The position numbers and the translations under genes are program-made. From assembly GCF_036429475.1 (NCBI RefSeq), contig NZ_CP144125.1, positions 186,001 to 250,000 on the forward strand: a DNA stretch of 64,000 nt, given 5' to 3'. Source of the DNA: Halalkalicoccus sp. CGA53. Its GTDB lineage: Archaea; Halobacteriota; Halobacteria; Halobacteriales; Halalkalicoccaceae. The notes beneath the pieces were generated by a model, which saw nothing but the letters and a program-made list of their open reading frames with translations, had not been told where the DNA came from and did no database searches. This document shows, in pieces, positions 1 through 7,819 of the stretch (positions are counted from its first letter, which is position 1; each line of letters starts with the position of its first letter).

Positions 1-129
1 TGTAGGTACCGCCGGTCACGGGGGCCGGTTCGTCCCGTCGGTCGGTGAAGCTCCCGGTTCTCGCCCCCGTGTGGGTCGACCCGCCACCTCCCACCGTGGG
101 GTCGGCTCGTCGCCCCGGGACCTCGCGGT

Positions 130-152
130 CGGTTCCCGGTCGGTGGGAACCG
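130..152. promoter_or_regulatory. Small perfect inverted repeat upstream of the UspA remnant
   Basis: The arms CGGTTCCC and GGGAACCG (8 bp each) flank a 7-base loop about 40 bases before the UspA start codon. It could be an operator or the terminator hairpin of a gene that ends left of the window. A short GC-rich palindrome can arise by chance in this DNA, so the functional reading is weak. I see no gene between base 1 and 191. Confidence 0.3.
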
Positions 153-191
153 GGGCGACGCTCATCCCCTGCCGGTGCCTCCGTTGACCCG

Positions 192-630
192 ATGTACGAC
201 GACGTCCTCGTTCCGATCGACGGAAGCGCCGCCGCCGAGGCCGCGCTGGTCGCGGCGACCGACCTCGCAGACGGCCGTATCCACGCGCTCTCGGTCGTCG
301 ACGACCGTGCGTTTCTCCTCCTCGACGACGACCTGGTCGAGGAGGTCAGAGCCGAACTCGGGGCCGGGAGCGACCGGGCGCTCGCCGCGGCGACCGACCT
401 CGACCCGACGGTCGAACCCGTCCGCCGGGAGGGCGATCCCGTCGAGGAGATCCTCGCGTACGCCGACGATGAGGCCGTCGACGCGATCGTCCTCGGCGTC
501 GGCGACCCCGGCTATCGAGGAGCGCCTGCTCGGGCGCGTCTCCGAACGGGTGGTCGCTTCGGCGCCGGTGCCGGTGCTCACGGTCCCGGCGGACGAGGAG
601 TCAGGTGGTTTGAAGGGCGCTCGACGATGA
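192..630 (+). pseudogene. UspA-type universal stress protein, frameshifted
   Basis: The start reads MYDDVLVPIDGSAAAEAAL, the classic UspA opening (strand 1 followed by the DGS turn), and continues through DAIVLGVG, where an ATP-binding G-rich loop is expected. The expected C-terminal part (IEERLLGRVSERVVASAPVP, then VLTVPA) lies in a different frame and ends at the TGA at 628-630. The break is between about 503 and 516. Without it the protein would be a normal UspA of about 145 residues. It is either a recent pseudogene or an assembly indel. An intact paralogue lies at 11303-11740. The open frame from 45 is not evidence of a longer protein. Confidence 0.75.
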
Positions 631-640
631 TCCCCGGACG

Positions 641-1018
641 ATGGTGCGGGATCCGCGCGGTAGGGACGACGAGCCGGACCTCCAGGTGGTCCTCGAGACG
701 CTCGAGGACCGCGCCTGTCGGACGATGATCTCCTCGATGGACGAGCCGGTCACCGCGAACGAGCTCTCCGAACGGTGTGAGATCCCCCTCTCGACGACGT
801 ACCGAAAGCTCGACGTGATGACCGACTCGACGCTGATAGAGGAGATGACGGAGATCCGCTCGGACGGCAGACACACCACGCGATACCGGATCGGCTTCGA
901 GGAGGTGCTGCTCGCGCTCGACGACGACCGCGAGTTCGGGCTCTCGATCGCACGACCTAGCCGAACCGCCGACGAACGCCTCGCCTACCTCTGGTCAGAG
1001 GTCAAGAGGGAGGTCTGA
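641..1018 (+). CDS. Winged helix-turn-helix transcriptional regulator
   Basis: A 125-residue acidic protein. Residues about 15-90 form a DNA-binding winged helix: LEDRACRTMISSMDEPVTAN, then a recognition helix in IPLSTTYRKLDVMTDSTLIE, then a wing (EIRSDGRHTTRYRI). The type resembles ArsR/MarR-like haloarchaeal single-domain regulators. No metal-binding cysteines are present, so metal sensing is unlikely. The gene directly precedes and almost touches a small membrane-protein gene at 1020, a pairing suggesting one transcription unit in which the regulator controls its neighbour. The target and signal are unknown. Confidence 0.75.
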   Translation: MVRDPRGRDDEPDLQVVLETLEDRACRTMISSMDEPVTANELSERCEIPLSTTYRKLDVMTDSTLIEEMTEIRSDGRHTTRYRIGFEEVLLALDDDREFGLSIARPSRTADERLAYLWSEVKREV

Positions 1019-1019
1019 G

Positions 1020-1310
1020 ATGGTCCACGAAACCGCAGGTTCCGGGGTCGTCTCACTGATGGTCGTCGTGAAGACGCTCATCTTGCTGGTGGGGAGCCTC
1101 GTCACCTACTACGCCTACAAGGCCTACCGGCGCACCGGGGACCGATCGCTCGGACTCCTGACCGCCGGTTTCGCCTCGATCACGTTCGGCGCCTTCCTCG
1201 GTGGGACGCTCTACGAACTGCTCGGTACGCCGCTCGCGCTCGGGGTGGCGATCGAGGGGGTCTTCGTCCTCGTCGGGCTCGCGCTGGTCGCCGCCTCGCT
1301 CCGGACCTGA
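1020..1310 (+). CDS. Small membrane protein in operon with HTH regulator
   Basis: A 96-residue protein with three hydrophobic segments: about residues 10-30 (SLMVVVKTLILLVGSLVTYY), 45-65 (LGLLTAGFASITFGAFLGG) and 72-93 (LALGVAIEGVFVLVGLALVA). The loop AYKAYRRTGDRSL is positively charged and probably cytoplasmic. The ATG follows the stop of the upstream regulator by one base, so the two genes are very likely co-transcribed. It resembles small haloarchaeal three-helix proteins often paired with such regulators; the biochemical role is unknown. Confidence 0.7.
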   Translation: MVHETAGSGVVSLMVVVKTLILLVGSLVTYYAYKAYRRTGDRSLGLLTAGFASITFGAFLGGTLYELLGTPLALGVAIEGVFVLVGLALVAASLRT

Positions 1311-1351
1311 GGGTCGATGGGCCTTTCTCTCTCCCCGAGAGAAGGTCGACC

Positions 1352-4096
1352 ATGACGGCGAGCGAGGGCGACCGACGAGCCGTACTCCTCGTCGGTCCGG
1401 AGGGGAGCCACGGCGACCTCCGCGAGGCGCTCCCCGGCTGGCGAGTCGGGACGACGGACGAGCCCGGAGCGGCCGAGGTCGACGCGGACGCCGCGGTCTG
1501 CGTCCACGATCCGCCCGAAGCCGACGCTCCGTCCGCCACCGAATCGCTCCGGGATCGAGAGCCGACGCTGCCGGTCGTCGTCTGTACACGGACACCCTCG
1601 GGGTCGCTCGTCCGTGCGGCGACCGCCGCAGGCGCCTCGGCGACCATCGACTGGGACGGGCTCGAGGCGCTGTCGGGAACGCTTACGGCGGCAGCCGAAC
1701 GGGCCGAAGCCGAGAGGGGACGCCGCGAGCGTGCGGTCCTGGCGGAGGTCACCTTCGAGGACGCGACGCCGCGGTGGGTCTGTTCGTGGGACGGAGGGAT
1801 CGGCCGGACGAACCGAGCGGCGGCGGCCGCCGTCGACCGTGAGCCCGAGTCGCTCTCGGGCGAACTGCTCTGGGACGGCCCCTGGTGGACCGCCGGCGAC
1901 GAACAGGAGCTCCGCTCGGTCGTCGAACGCGCTCGCGAGGGTGGCGAGGCCACCGTGGAGACGACGGCCGTCGTCGAACCGGGCCGGAGGGGGACGGTGG
2001 AGGTGACCGCCCGGTCGTTCGGCGAGGACCGGCTGCTCGTGACCGCGGTCGACGTGAGCGAGCGCGCGAAGCTCGCCGAGCGGCTCCGGCGCTCGGAGGA
2101 GCTCCACCGAGTGACGCTCAACAACATGACCGACACCGTGTTGCTCACCGACAGCGAGGGCCGCTTCGAGTACATCTGTCCGAACGTCCACTTCATCTTC
2201 GGCTACACCGTCGCCGAGATCGAGGCGATGGGGACGATCGACGCCCTGCTCGGCGATGGGCTCTACGACCCCGAGGAGCTCAGCGAGCGGGGTGTGCTGA
2301 CGAACGTCGAATGTACGACGACGGACAAGGCGGGCGAGGAGCACACGCTCCTGGTCAACGTGAAGGAGGTCTCGATCCAGGGCGGGACGACGCTCTACAG
2401 CTGTCGCGACGTCACGGCGCGGAAACAGCGCGAACGGGCGCTCTCGGCGCTCCATCACACCACCCGCGAGCTGCTGTACGCGGAGACCGACGCCGAGATC
2501 GCCTCGCTCGTCGTCGAGGACGCGGCGACGGTCCTCTCGCGGGAGGGGGTCGCGCTCTACCGCTACGACGCCGAGGCGAACCTGCTGCGACCGGCGGCGA
2601 CGACGAGCGCGATCGAGCGACGACACGGCCCGCTGCACCCGGTGGAGCCCGGGACGGAGGGGATCGGCCGCGTCTTCCTCGACGGCGAGTCCGGCGAGGT
2701 CCGGATCGGCGGGGACGTCGCCGGGGGAAGGGGGCTCTGCGTCCCGATCGGCGATCACGGCGTGCTGGCGGTCGCCTCGAAGACGACCGACGACCTACTG
2801 CGAGAGATCACAGAACTCGTCGCCGCGACGGCCGAGGCGGCCCTCGACCGGGTCGAACGCGAGGCCGCACTCAGAGAGCGCGACCGGCGTCTCCGCGAGC
2901 AGAACCGCGACCTCGAGCGGGCCAACCGGATCAACGATCTCATCCGCGAGGTCGACCGCGCGATCGTTCGCGCGGAGACGCGCGAGGAGATCGAGCGGGC
3001 GGTCTGTGAGCGGCTCGTCGGCGCCGACGGGTTCGCCTTCGCGTGGATCGGCGAGCACCGCGTCGGCGGCGACACGATCAGGCCGCGGCTGCGGGCGGGC
3101 AGTGATCGCGGCTACCTCGACCGGGCAGTCGTCGGAGCGGACGACGGGGACGAGCCGGCGGCCGTCGCGGGTCGGACGGGAGAGACCGTGACGGTCGGGA
3201 ACGTCGCGGAGAACCCGCGGGCGGCCCCCTGGCGAAAGGCGGCGCTCGGCTCCGGCTTCCAGTCGGTCACCAGCGTACCGCTCGCCGCGGAGGGCGCACG
3301 ACACGGCGTCCTGACCGTCTACGGCGAGCGGCCGGGCGCGTTCGACGAGGTCACCCTGACCGTGCTCGGAGAGCTCGGCGAGACGGTCGCTTCGGCGATC
3401 GACGCGGTCGCGCGGAAGGACGCCCTCCTGGGCGAGACGGTGACCGACCTCGAGTACGAGGTCGAGGAACCGACCGGGCCGCTCGCGAGCCTGGCGAGAC
3501 GCGCCGGGGCGACGCTCACGCTCGACGGGGCGATCCGACAGGGCGACGGGCGGCTCGCGTTCGTCACGGTCGACGGTGCTCCGGCGAGCCACGTCGCGGA
3601 GTCGGTCGACGGCTCGACGATCACCGACGCGAGGGTGATCGCGGAGGACGGGACGGGCGGCGTCATCCAGCTCCGCGTCACGGGTCCGCTGCTCGTCGGT
3701 GCGCTCGCCGACCACGGCGCCGTGGTCCGCACGCTCCGCGTCGGCCCCGAGCGGGCCGACCTCCTCGTCTCGATCCCGCCCTCCGTCGCCCCCAGGACCG
3801 TCGACGCGGTCGTCACCGACCGGCAGCCGACGGCGACGCTCGTCGCCCAGCGCGATCGGAGTCGGTCGGGGGCGGATCGTCGCCCCTGGCTCGCCGAGCG
3901 CCTCACCGATCGCCAGCTCGAGGTCGTCCGGACCGCGTACCACGCGGGCTACTTCGCCTCCCCGCGCGAGAGTACCGGACAGGAGGTCGCGGCGTCGCTC
4001 GGCATCTCCCCCCAGGCGTTCTACGAACACGTCCGAACCGCACAGCGCGCGCTGTTCGAGGCGACGATCGGCGAGACCCCGTCGATGGTTGAATAG
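1352..4096 (+). CDS. Multidomain PAS/GAF sensor with Bat-type HTH_10 output
   Basis: A 914-residue cytoplasmic sensor-regulator. Residues 1-120 look like a degenerate receiver domain (VVVCTRTPSGSLVRAA), and about 240-355 is a PAS domain (NMTDTVLLTDSEGRFEYICP). Two GAF domains follow at about 365-500 and 545-690, joined by a charged coiled coil (RLREQNRDLERANRINDLI). Then come a Bat-type regulatory domain and a C-terminal HTH_10 at about 852-905 (LTDRQLEVVRTAYHAGYFAS, then SLGISPQAFYEHVRTAQRAL). There is no histidine-kinase core, so it most likely reads redox, light or small-molecule signals directly and acts on DNA, as bacterio-opsin activator does in Halobacterium. The ligand cannot be told from sequence. 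A paralogue of similar layout is at 7820-10258. Confidence 0.88.
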   Translation: MTASEGDRRAVLLVGPEGSHGDLREALPGWRVGTTDEPGAAEVDADAAVCVHDPPEADAPSATESLRDREPTLPVVVCTRTPSGSLVRAATAAGASATIDWDGLEALSGTLTAAAERAEAERGRRERAVLAEVTFEDATPRWVCSWDGGIGRTNRAAAAAVDREPESLSGELLWDGPWWTAGDEQELRSVVERAREGGEATVETTAVVEPGRRGTVEVTARSFGEDRLLVTAVDVSERAKLAERLRRSEELHRVTLNNMTDTVLLTDSEGRFEYICPNVHFIFGYTVAEIEAMGTIDALLGDGLYDPEELSERGVLTNVECTTTDKAGEEHTLLVNVKEVSIQGGTTLYSCRDVTARKQRERALSALHHTTRELLYAETDAEIASLVVEDAATVLSREGVALYRYDAEANLLRPAATTSAIERRHGPLHPVEPGTEGIGRVFLDGESGEVRIGGDVAGGRGLCVPIGDHGVLAVASKTTDDLLREITELVAATAEAALDRVEREAALRERDRRLREQNRDLERANRINDLIREVDRAIVRAETREEIERAVCERLVGADGFAFAWIGEHRVGGDTIRPRLRAGSDRGYLDRAVVGADDGDEPAAVAGRTGETVTVGNVAENPRAAPWRKAALGSGFQSVTSVPLAAEGARHGVLTVYGERPGAFDEVTLTVLGELGETVASAIDAVARKDALLGETVTDLEYEVEEPTGPLASLARRAGATLTLDGAIRQGDGRLAFVTVDGAPASHVAESVDGSTITDARVIAEDGTGGVIQLRVTGPLLVGALADHGAVVRTLRVGPERADLLVSIPPSVAPRTVDAVVTDRQPTATLVAQRDRSRSGADRRPWLAERLTDRQLEVVRTAYHAGYFASPRESTGQEVAASLGISPQAFYEHVRTAQRALFEATIGETPSMVE

Positions 4097-4169
4097 TAAA
4101 CCCCCAGACACGGCCGGAGTTGGGTAGTCAACCCTCCTCGCTTAGTCCGTGGGGCAAATATTGCGCGCC

Positions 4170-4355
4170 ATGGCAACGGAGCGACGCGGCGACGGCGCGA
4201 GTACGACCCGGACCTGGGACTGTGGATACGAGCCGGACCGACGGGCGGAGTACGAGTGTCTCGACTGTGGTGAGGTGCTCCGCACGCGAGGACACCCCGG
4301 GGGCTGTCCCGGCTGCGGATCGGTACTCAGAAACCGTACGATGCCGATCGAGTGA
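4170..4355 (+). CDS. Small zinc-ribbon protein, DUF7129-like
   Basis: A 61-residue protein starting [12 protein letters not shown] treble-cysteine ribbon ([10 protein letters not shown], then [10 protein letters not shown]) predicts one bound zinc. Such rubrerythrin-domain-like mini-proteins are common in haloarchaea and generally of unknown function. An upstream in-frame ATG at 4149 would add seven residues; I prefer 4170 because the extra residues (MGQILRA) look like read-through of promoter DNA. The stop codon overlaps a possible GTG start of the glutamate dehydrogenase gene, so the two are probably co-transcribed. Confidence 0.7.
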   Translation: MATERRGDGASTTRTWDCGYEPDRRAEYECLDCGEVLRTRGHPGGCPGCGSVLRNRTMPIE

Positions 4356-4357
4356 CC

Positions 4358-5647
4358 ATGGCCTCTTCGACCACCGCAGCCGAACAGGACGCGAAGCCGA
4401 GCGCCGAATCCGAGTCGGCGCTCGAGACCGCCCGTCGACAGCTCTCCCGGGCGGCCGAGATCATCGACCTCGACGAGGACATCCACACCCGACTCGAACA
4501 CCCGACGCGCGTCCAGCGCGTCTCGCTCCCGCTGCGCCGCGACGACGGCCGCGTCGAGGTGCTCACCGGCTATCGAGCCCAGCACGACAGCGTCCGCGGG
4601 CCGTACAAGGGCGGGATCCGCTATCACCCGGACGTGACCGAGGACGAGTGCATCGGGCTGGCCATGTGGATGACCTGGAAGACCGCGGTGATGGACCTGC
4701 CCCTCGGCGGTGCGAAGGGAGGCGTGATCGTCGACCCGAAGTCGCTCAGCGACGGCGAGAAGGAACGACTCACCCGGCGGCTCGCCCAGGAGCTCCGCGA
4801 CATCGTCGGTCCGATGCACGACGTCCCGGCCCCGGACATGGGTACCGACGCCCAGACGATGGCGTGGTTCATGGACGCCTACAGCGTCCAGGAGGGCGAG
4901 ACGACGCCCGGAGTCGTCACCGGCAAGCCGCCGGCGATCGGCGGGAGCTACGGCCGCGAGGAGGCCCCCGGGAGGAGCGTCGCGATCTGCGCGCGCGAGG
5001 CGTGTGCCTACCACGACCTCCCGCTCTCGGAGGCGACCGTCGCGGTCCAGGGCTTCGGCAGCGTCGGCGCGAACGCCGCTCGCCTGCTCGACGACTGGGG
5101 CGCGACCGTCGTCGCCGTCAGCGACGTCACCGGCGCGGCGTACGACCCCGCAGGCCTCGACACCCGGGCGATCCCCTCCCACGAGGAGGAGCCCGAGGCG
5201 GTCGCGAGCCACTCCGAGCGAGTGCTCCCGAACGAGGAGCTGCTCACCCTCGACGTCGACGTGGTCATCCCCGCGGCGGTGGGCAACGTCATCCGGACGG
5301 AGAACGCCGAGGACGTACGGGCGTCGATCGTCGTCGAGGGGGCGAACGGCCCGACGACGACCGGCGCCGACGCGATCCTCGACGAGCGGGGCGTGACGGT
5401 GATCCCCGACATCCTCGCGAACGCGGGCGGGGTGACCGTGAGCTACTTCGAGTGGCTCCAGGACATCAACCGGCGGGCGTGGTCGCTCTCCCGGGTGAAC
5501 GAGGAACTCGAACGGGAGATGCTCTCCGCCTGGGAGGCGGTCCAGACGGAGGTCGACACGAGAGACGTCACCTGGCGCGACGCCGCCTACGTGGTCGCAC
5601 TCACCAGGATCGCGGCCGCCCACGACGCACGCGGGCTCTGGCCGTAG
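4358..5647 (+). CDS. gdhA: Glutamate dehydrogenase (Glu/Leu/Phe/Val family)
   Basis: A 429-residue protein for reversible oxidative deamination of glutamate to 2-oxoglutarate and ammonium. The N-terminal dimerisation and substrate domain contains [11 protein letters not shown] and the catalytic-lysine region [13 protein letters not shown]. The Rossmann NAD(P) domain has [17 protein letters not shown] near residue 230. The C-terminal part contains [18 protein letters not shown]. The length fits the family. A GTG at 4352 is a possible alternative start; the ATG at 4358 begins [10 protein letters not shown]. It follows the zinc-ribbon gene without a gap. Coenzyme preference and physiological direction cannot be read from sequence. 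Confidence 0.95.
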   Translation: MASSTTAAEQDAKPSAESESALETARRQLSRAAEIIDLDEDIHTRLEHPTRVQRVSLPLRRDDGRVEVLTGYRAQHDSVRGPYKGGIRYHPDVTEDECIGLAMWMTWKTAVMDLPLGGAKGGVIVDPKSLSDGEKERLTRRLAQELRDIVGPMHDVPAPDMGTDAQTMAWFMDAYSVQEGETTPGVVTGKPPAIGGSYGREEAPGRSVAICAREACAYHDLPLSEATVAVQGFGSVGANAARLLDDWGATVVAVSDVTGAAYDPAGLDTRAIPSHEEEPEAVASHSERVLPNEELLTLDVDVVIPAAVGNVIRTENAEDVRASIVVEGANGPTTTGADAILDERGVTVIPDILANAGGVTVSYFEWLQDINRRAWSLSRVNEELEREMLSAWEAVQTEVDTRDVTWRDAAYVVALTRIAAAHDARGLWP

Positions 5648-5775
5648 CGGGCACCGACCTCCATGAATCGGGCGGCAGACACCGCGATCCCGTTACACGG
5701 CCTGCTGTACCCGTTTACCGCACGGACCGATACCCGTCGCTCGGTCTGAGCGGCACGGGCGTCCAGCAGTCCGTA

Positions 5776-6381
5776 TCACTCCTCGTCGTTTCGGAACAGC
5801 AGCGCCGCGAACGCGAGCGGCGAGAGCAGCGCGAGCACGATCGCCGAGGCGATCAGGCCGAGGACTAACGTCTCACCGGCGTCGTCAGCCGCTCCCGTGC
5901 CCGCGACCTCGACGTCGCCGACGGCGACCGCGCCGATCATCCCCTGGGCCTCGTGGGGCGTACAGACGTACTCGGTGATCCCCTCGTCCTCGAAGGTGAA
6001 CTCGAAGGTGAAGCCCGCCTCGTCGGTCGTCTCGCTCTCGAAATCGCCCGGACCACCGGTCGCCACGACGTTGTGCGCGCCGCCCTCGCCGGTCCACTCC
6101 CAGACGACCTCCGTTCCGGGCTCGATCCAGACCGCTGGCGGCTCGAAGGTGAGTCCCTGGTCGCCCGCGCCGACCTCGATCACGACCTCCTCCTCGCCGC
6201 GGAGGTCCTCGGTCTCCTCGTAGTTCTCCGCGTCGTCGAGGAAGCCGCCGTACTCCGGTTCCTCCGCGAGGGCGGTCCCGACGCCCCCCGTGCCGACCGC
6301 CGCGACGGCCGCCCCCCCACCCACGAGACGGAGCGCCTCGCGCCGACTCGCCGACCGATCGTCGGACCTCGATCCGTTCAT
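5776..6381 (-). CDS. Halocyanin: Tat-exported, membrane-anchored blue copper protein
   Basis: A 201-residue protein. The start MNGSRSDDRSASRREALRL carries a twin-arginine motif followed by a hydrophobic, alanine-rich segment. A plastocyanin/amicyanin-like domain follows, with type-1 copper ligands visible as His in GGAHNVVATGG and the C-x-x-x-x-H-M-like cluster VCTPHEAQGM. A C-terminal helix (LVLGLIASAIVLALLSPLAF) should anchor it on the outer face. Halocyanins carry electrons between membrane respiratory or photosensory partners. The reading frame stays open far upstream, but the Tat motif fixes the start at 6381. Confidence 0.88.
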   Translation of the reverse strand: MNGSRSDDRSASRREALRLVGGGAAVAAVGTGGVGTALAEEPEYGGFLDDAENYEETEDLRGEEEVVIEVGAGDQGLTFEPPAVWIEPGTEVVWEWTGEGGAHNVVATGGPGDFESETTDEAGFTFEFTFEDEGITEYVCTPHEAQGMIGAVAVGDVEVAGTGAADDAGETLVLGLIASAIVLALLSPLAFAALLFRNDEE

Positions 6382-6427
6382 ACCTGCACTACGTTGGGCA
6401 CGCGGCAAAGCCGTTACGTGATCCGTC

Positions 6428-6541
6428 TCAGTCGTAGCGGTGACAGGCACAGCGCCGACCGTCGCTCCGAACGCGGAGTTCGGGGTCGACCTCCTCGCAG
6501 ACGGTGGCGAACTCCGAGGCGAGGAGGTCGTTCGCCTGGCC
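6428..6541 (-). pseudogene. C-terminal scrap of an oligopeptide/dipeptide ABC ATPase
   Basis: The minus strand reads EFATVCEEVDPELR, a short linker, then CACHRYD and a stop at 6428-6430. This matches the C-terminal extension of DppD/DppF/OppD-type ATPases, which end in a cysteine-rich segment and CH-x-Y. The Walker motifs and all upstream sequence are missing; homology stops near 6541. At exactly that point a tail of the partner permease begins on the opposite strand. The piece is a relic, not a functional gene. Confidence 0.6.
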
Positions 6542-6695
6542 GGGGATGGGTCGGCTGCTCGTGAACGCCGTCCTCCAGCGCGATTACCCCGTGGTACAGG
6601 GGACGATCCTCGTCTACTCGGTGATCGTGCTCGTCTCGAACCTGCTCGTCGACGTCGCCTACACCTACTTCGACCCGCGGATCCGGTACGACTGA
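6531..6695 (+). pseudogene. C-terminal scrap of a DppB/OppB-type ABC permease
   Basis: The plus strand reads FAWPGMGRLLVNAVLQRDYP, VVQGTILVYSVIVLVSNLL, then DVAYTYFDPRIRYD and a stop. This is the highly conserved end of DppB-type permeases: the EAA-like loop, the last transmembrane helix and the terminal DPR-x-R-Y. About 250 N-terminal residues are missing, and there is no credible start codon; an open frame from 6504 enters through unrelated bases. Its truncation point abuts that of the ATPase tail on the other strand, as if a deletion with inversion removed the middle of a peptide transporter operon. Confidence 0.7.
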
Positions 6696-6770
6696 TCGCC
6701 CTCCGCCTGCCGAACGTGGGAGCCGGAGACGGGCGCCCGGTTCGCGAGGTCGATCGACGGGAAACGGCGA

Positions 6771-7448
6771 CTAGTCCCGCACGACCCGCCAGAGCGGCTT
6801 CGCGAGTAGGAGCAGGCCGAGTGCGGTCAGGAGCACGACCGGCAGTACACCGGGGGTCGAGAGGTCGGCGGCGGTCAGCGAGTTCGCGCCGGCACCGACG
6901 GCGACGAACGCCGCGATCCACGGGATCTCCCCGAGGAACGTACCGAGCACGTAGGGACGGGGCCGGACCCGCGCGACGCCCGCGCCGTAGGAGACGAGGT
7001 CGATCGGCAGCGGCGTCAGCCGGGCGGCGACGACGGCGCGGAGGCTCCCCGTTCCCTCCGCGAACCGCCGACCGCGTTCGCCCACGCGACCGAACTGACC
7101 GGAGTCGGTCCCGAGCCAGCAACCGATCAGGTACGGCGGGAGAGCGGTGAGCACCGCACCCGCGAGCGCGACGACGGTTCCGAGGGTCACGCCGAGGAGG
7201 AAGCCGACGGCGAGCGGGAACGGGCTGTGCGGCCAGCCGAGCAGCGGGCGGACGAGGTAGAGCGCGAACAGCGAGGGGAGGAGCCACGGGCTCTCGGCGG
7301 CCACGGTGAGCGCCGCCACCGCCCGGTCGGGACCGACGACGAGGGCGGCCGAGACGATGGCGAGGAGGAGTCCCACCCCGATGACGGTCCGGACGGAGGG
7401 ACGAAAGCCCTCGGAGAGCACGCTCGAAAGCCGCCGTCTCGGGCGCAT
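6771..7448 (-). CDS. TVP38/TMEM64-family (DedA-like) membrane protein
   Basis: A 225-residue integral membrane protein with about six hydrophobic segments. The re-entrant-loop signature of the VTT/SNARE-associated family lies near the middle: PFPLAVGFLLGVTLGTVVAL, then LTPLPIDLVSYGAGVARV and FLGEIPWIAAFVAVGAGA. Bacterial relatives act in membrane homeostasis and lipid scrambling; the archaeal role is unproven. The ATG at 7448 (MRPRRRLSS) puts a positively charged N-terminus on the cytoplasmic side. A GTG at 7499 would add 17 residues. It is transcribed away from the Bat-like gene at 7820. Confidence 0.8.
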   Translation of the reverse strand: MRPRRRLSSVLSEGFRPSVRTVIGVGLLLAIVSAALVVGPDRAVAALTVAAESPWLLPSLFALYLVRPLLGWPHSPFPLAVGFLLGVTLGTVVALAGAVLTALPPYLIGCWLGTDSGQFGRVGERGRRFAEGTGSLRAVVAARLTPLPIDLVSYGAGVARVRPRPYVLGTFLGEIPWIAAFVAVGAGANSLTAADLSTPGVLPVVLLTALGLLLLAKPLWRVVRD

Positions 7449-7499
7449 CGGACCGGCTACGGTCGCGAGGGCCAAGACGGTACTGGCGGTGTCTCTCAC

Positions 7500-7770
7500 G
7501 GACTATCGAGGAATCCGACCGGGTCGGAGCGGTCGACGACGCCCTCGCGCCGGGACAGCACGATGCGCTCCGTACTGCGCTCGAGGCCGTCTCCAGGGGG
7601 CCGCCGCGGTACGAACGCGCTGCTCTCGACGCTCGGTGAGGGGGAAAACGGCGTATGGGTGTACGCGAGTGTGGGGTGACGCCCCCGGTCGCCCGCCCAC
7701 GGAGTGCCTCTGATCCCCGCTTCACCCGCGGGGCACTCGTGGGTTCGACAAGACGTGAAAAAGTCATGTC
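7500..7770. other. Gap of about 270 bases with no supported gene
   Basis: A short plus-strand frame from 7502 to the TGA at 7637-7639 reads EESDRVGAVDDALAPGQHDA and on to AALDAR. This looks like the C-terminus of an acidic protein without a start, and may be another gene relic. Promoter elements for the minus-strand gene at 7448 should lie at the left edge. Nothing else is recognisable. Confidence 0.3.
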
Positions 7771-7818
7771 GTACAACTGTTGGTATACACGTCGTCCCGC
7801 CAATACGAACAGTTGTAC
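7771..7818. terminator. Long imperfect inverted repeat just past a stop codon
   Basis: The left arm GTACAACTGTTGGTAT (7771-7786) and the right arm ATACGAACAGTTGTAC (7803-7818) pair at 15 of 16 positions around a 16-base loop. The structure begins two bases beyond the stop codon (7820-7822) of the minus-strand sensor gene, so a transcript hairpin or terminator is the simplest reading. The outer 11 bp pair perfectly. It has no U-tract, so it is not a bacterial-type terminator. An operator, or the end of a lost mobile element, remains possible. Confidence 0.5.
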
Positions 7819-7819
7819 T

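Noticed and set aside
1211-2758. Long open frame of 515 codons on the minus strand opposite the PAS/GAF regulator
   Set aside because: Arginine-rich, low-complexity translation without family motifs; it is the usual antisense shadow in GC-rich DNA. The plus strand has a complete multidomain protein.
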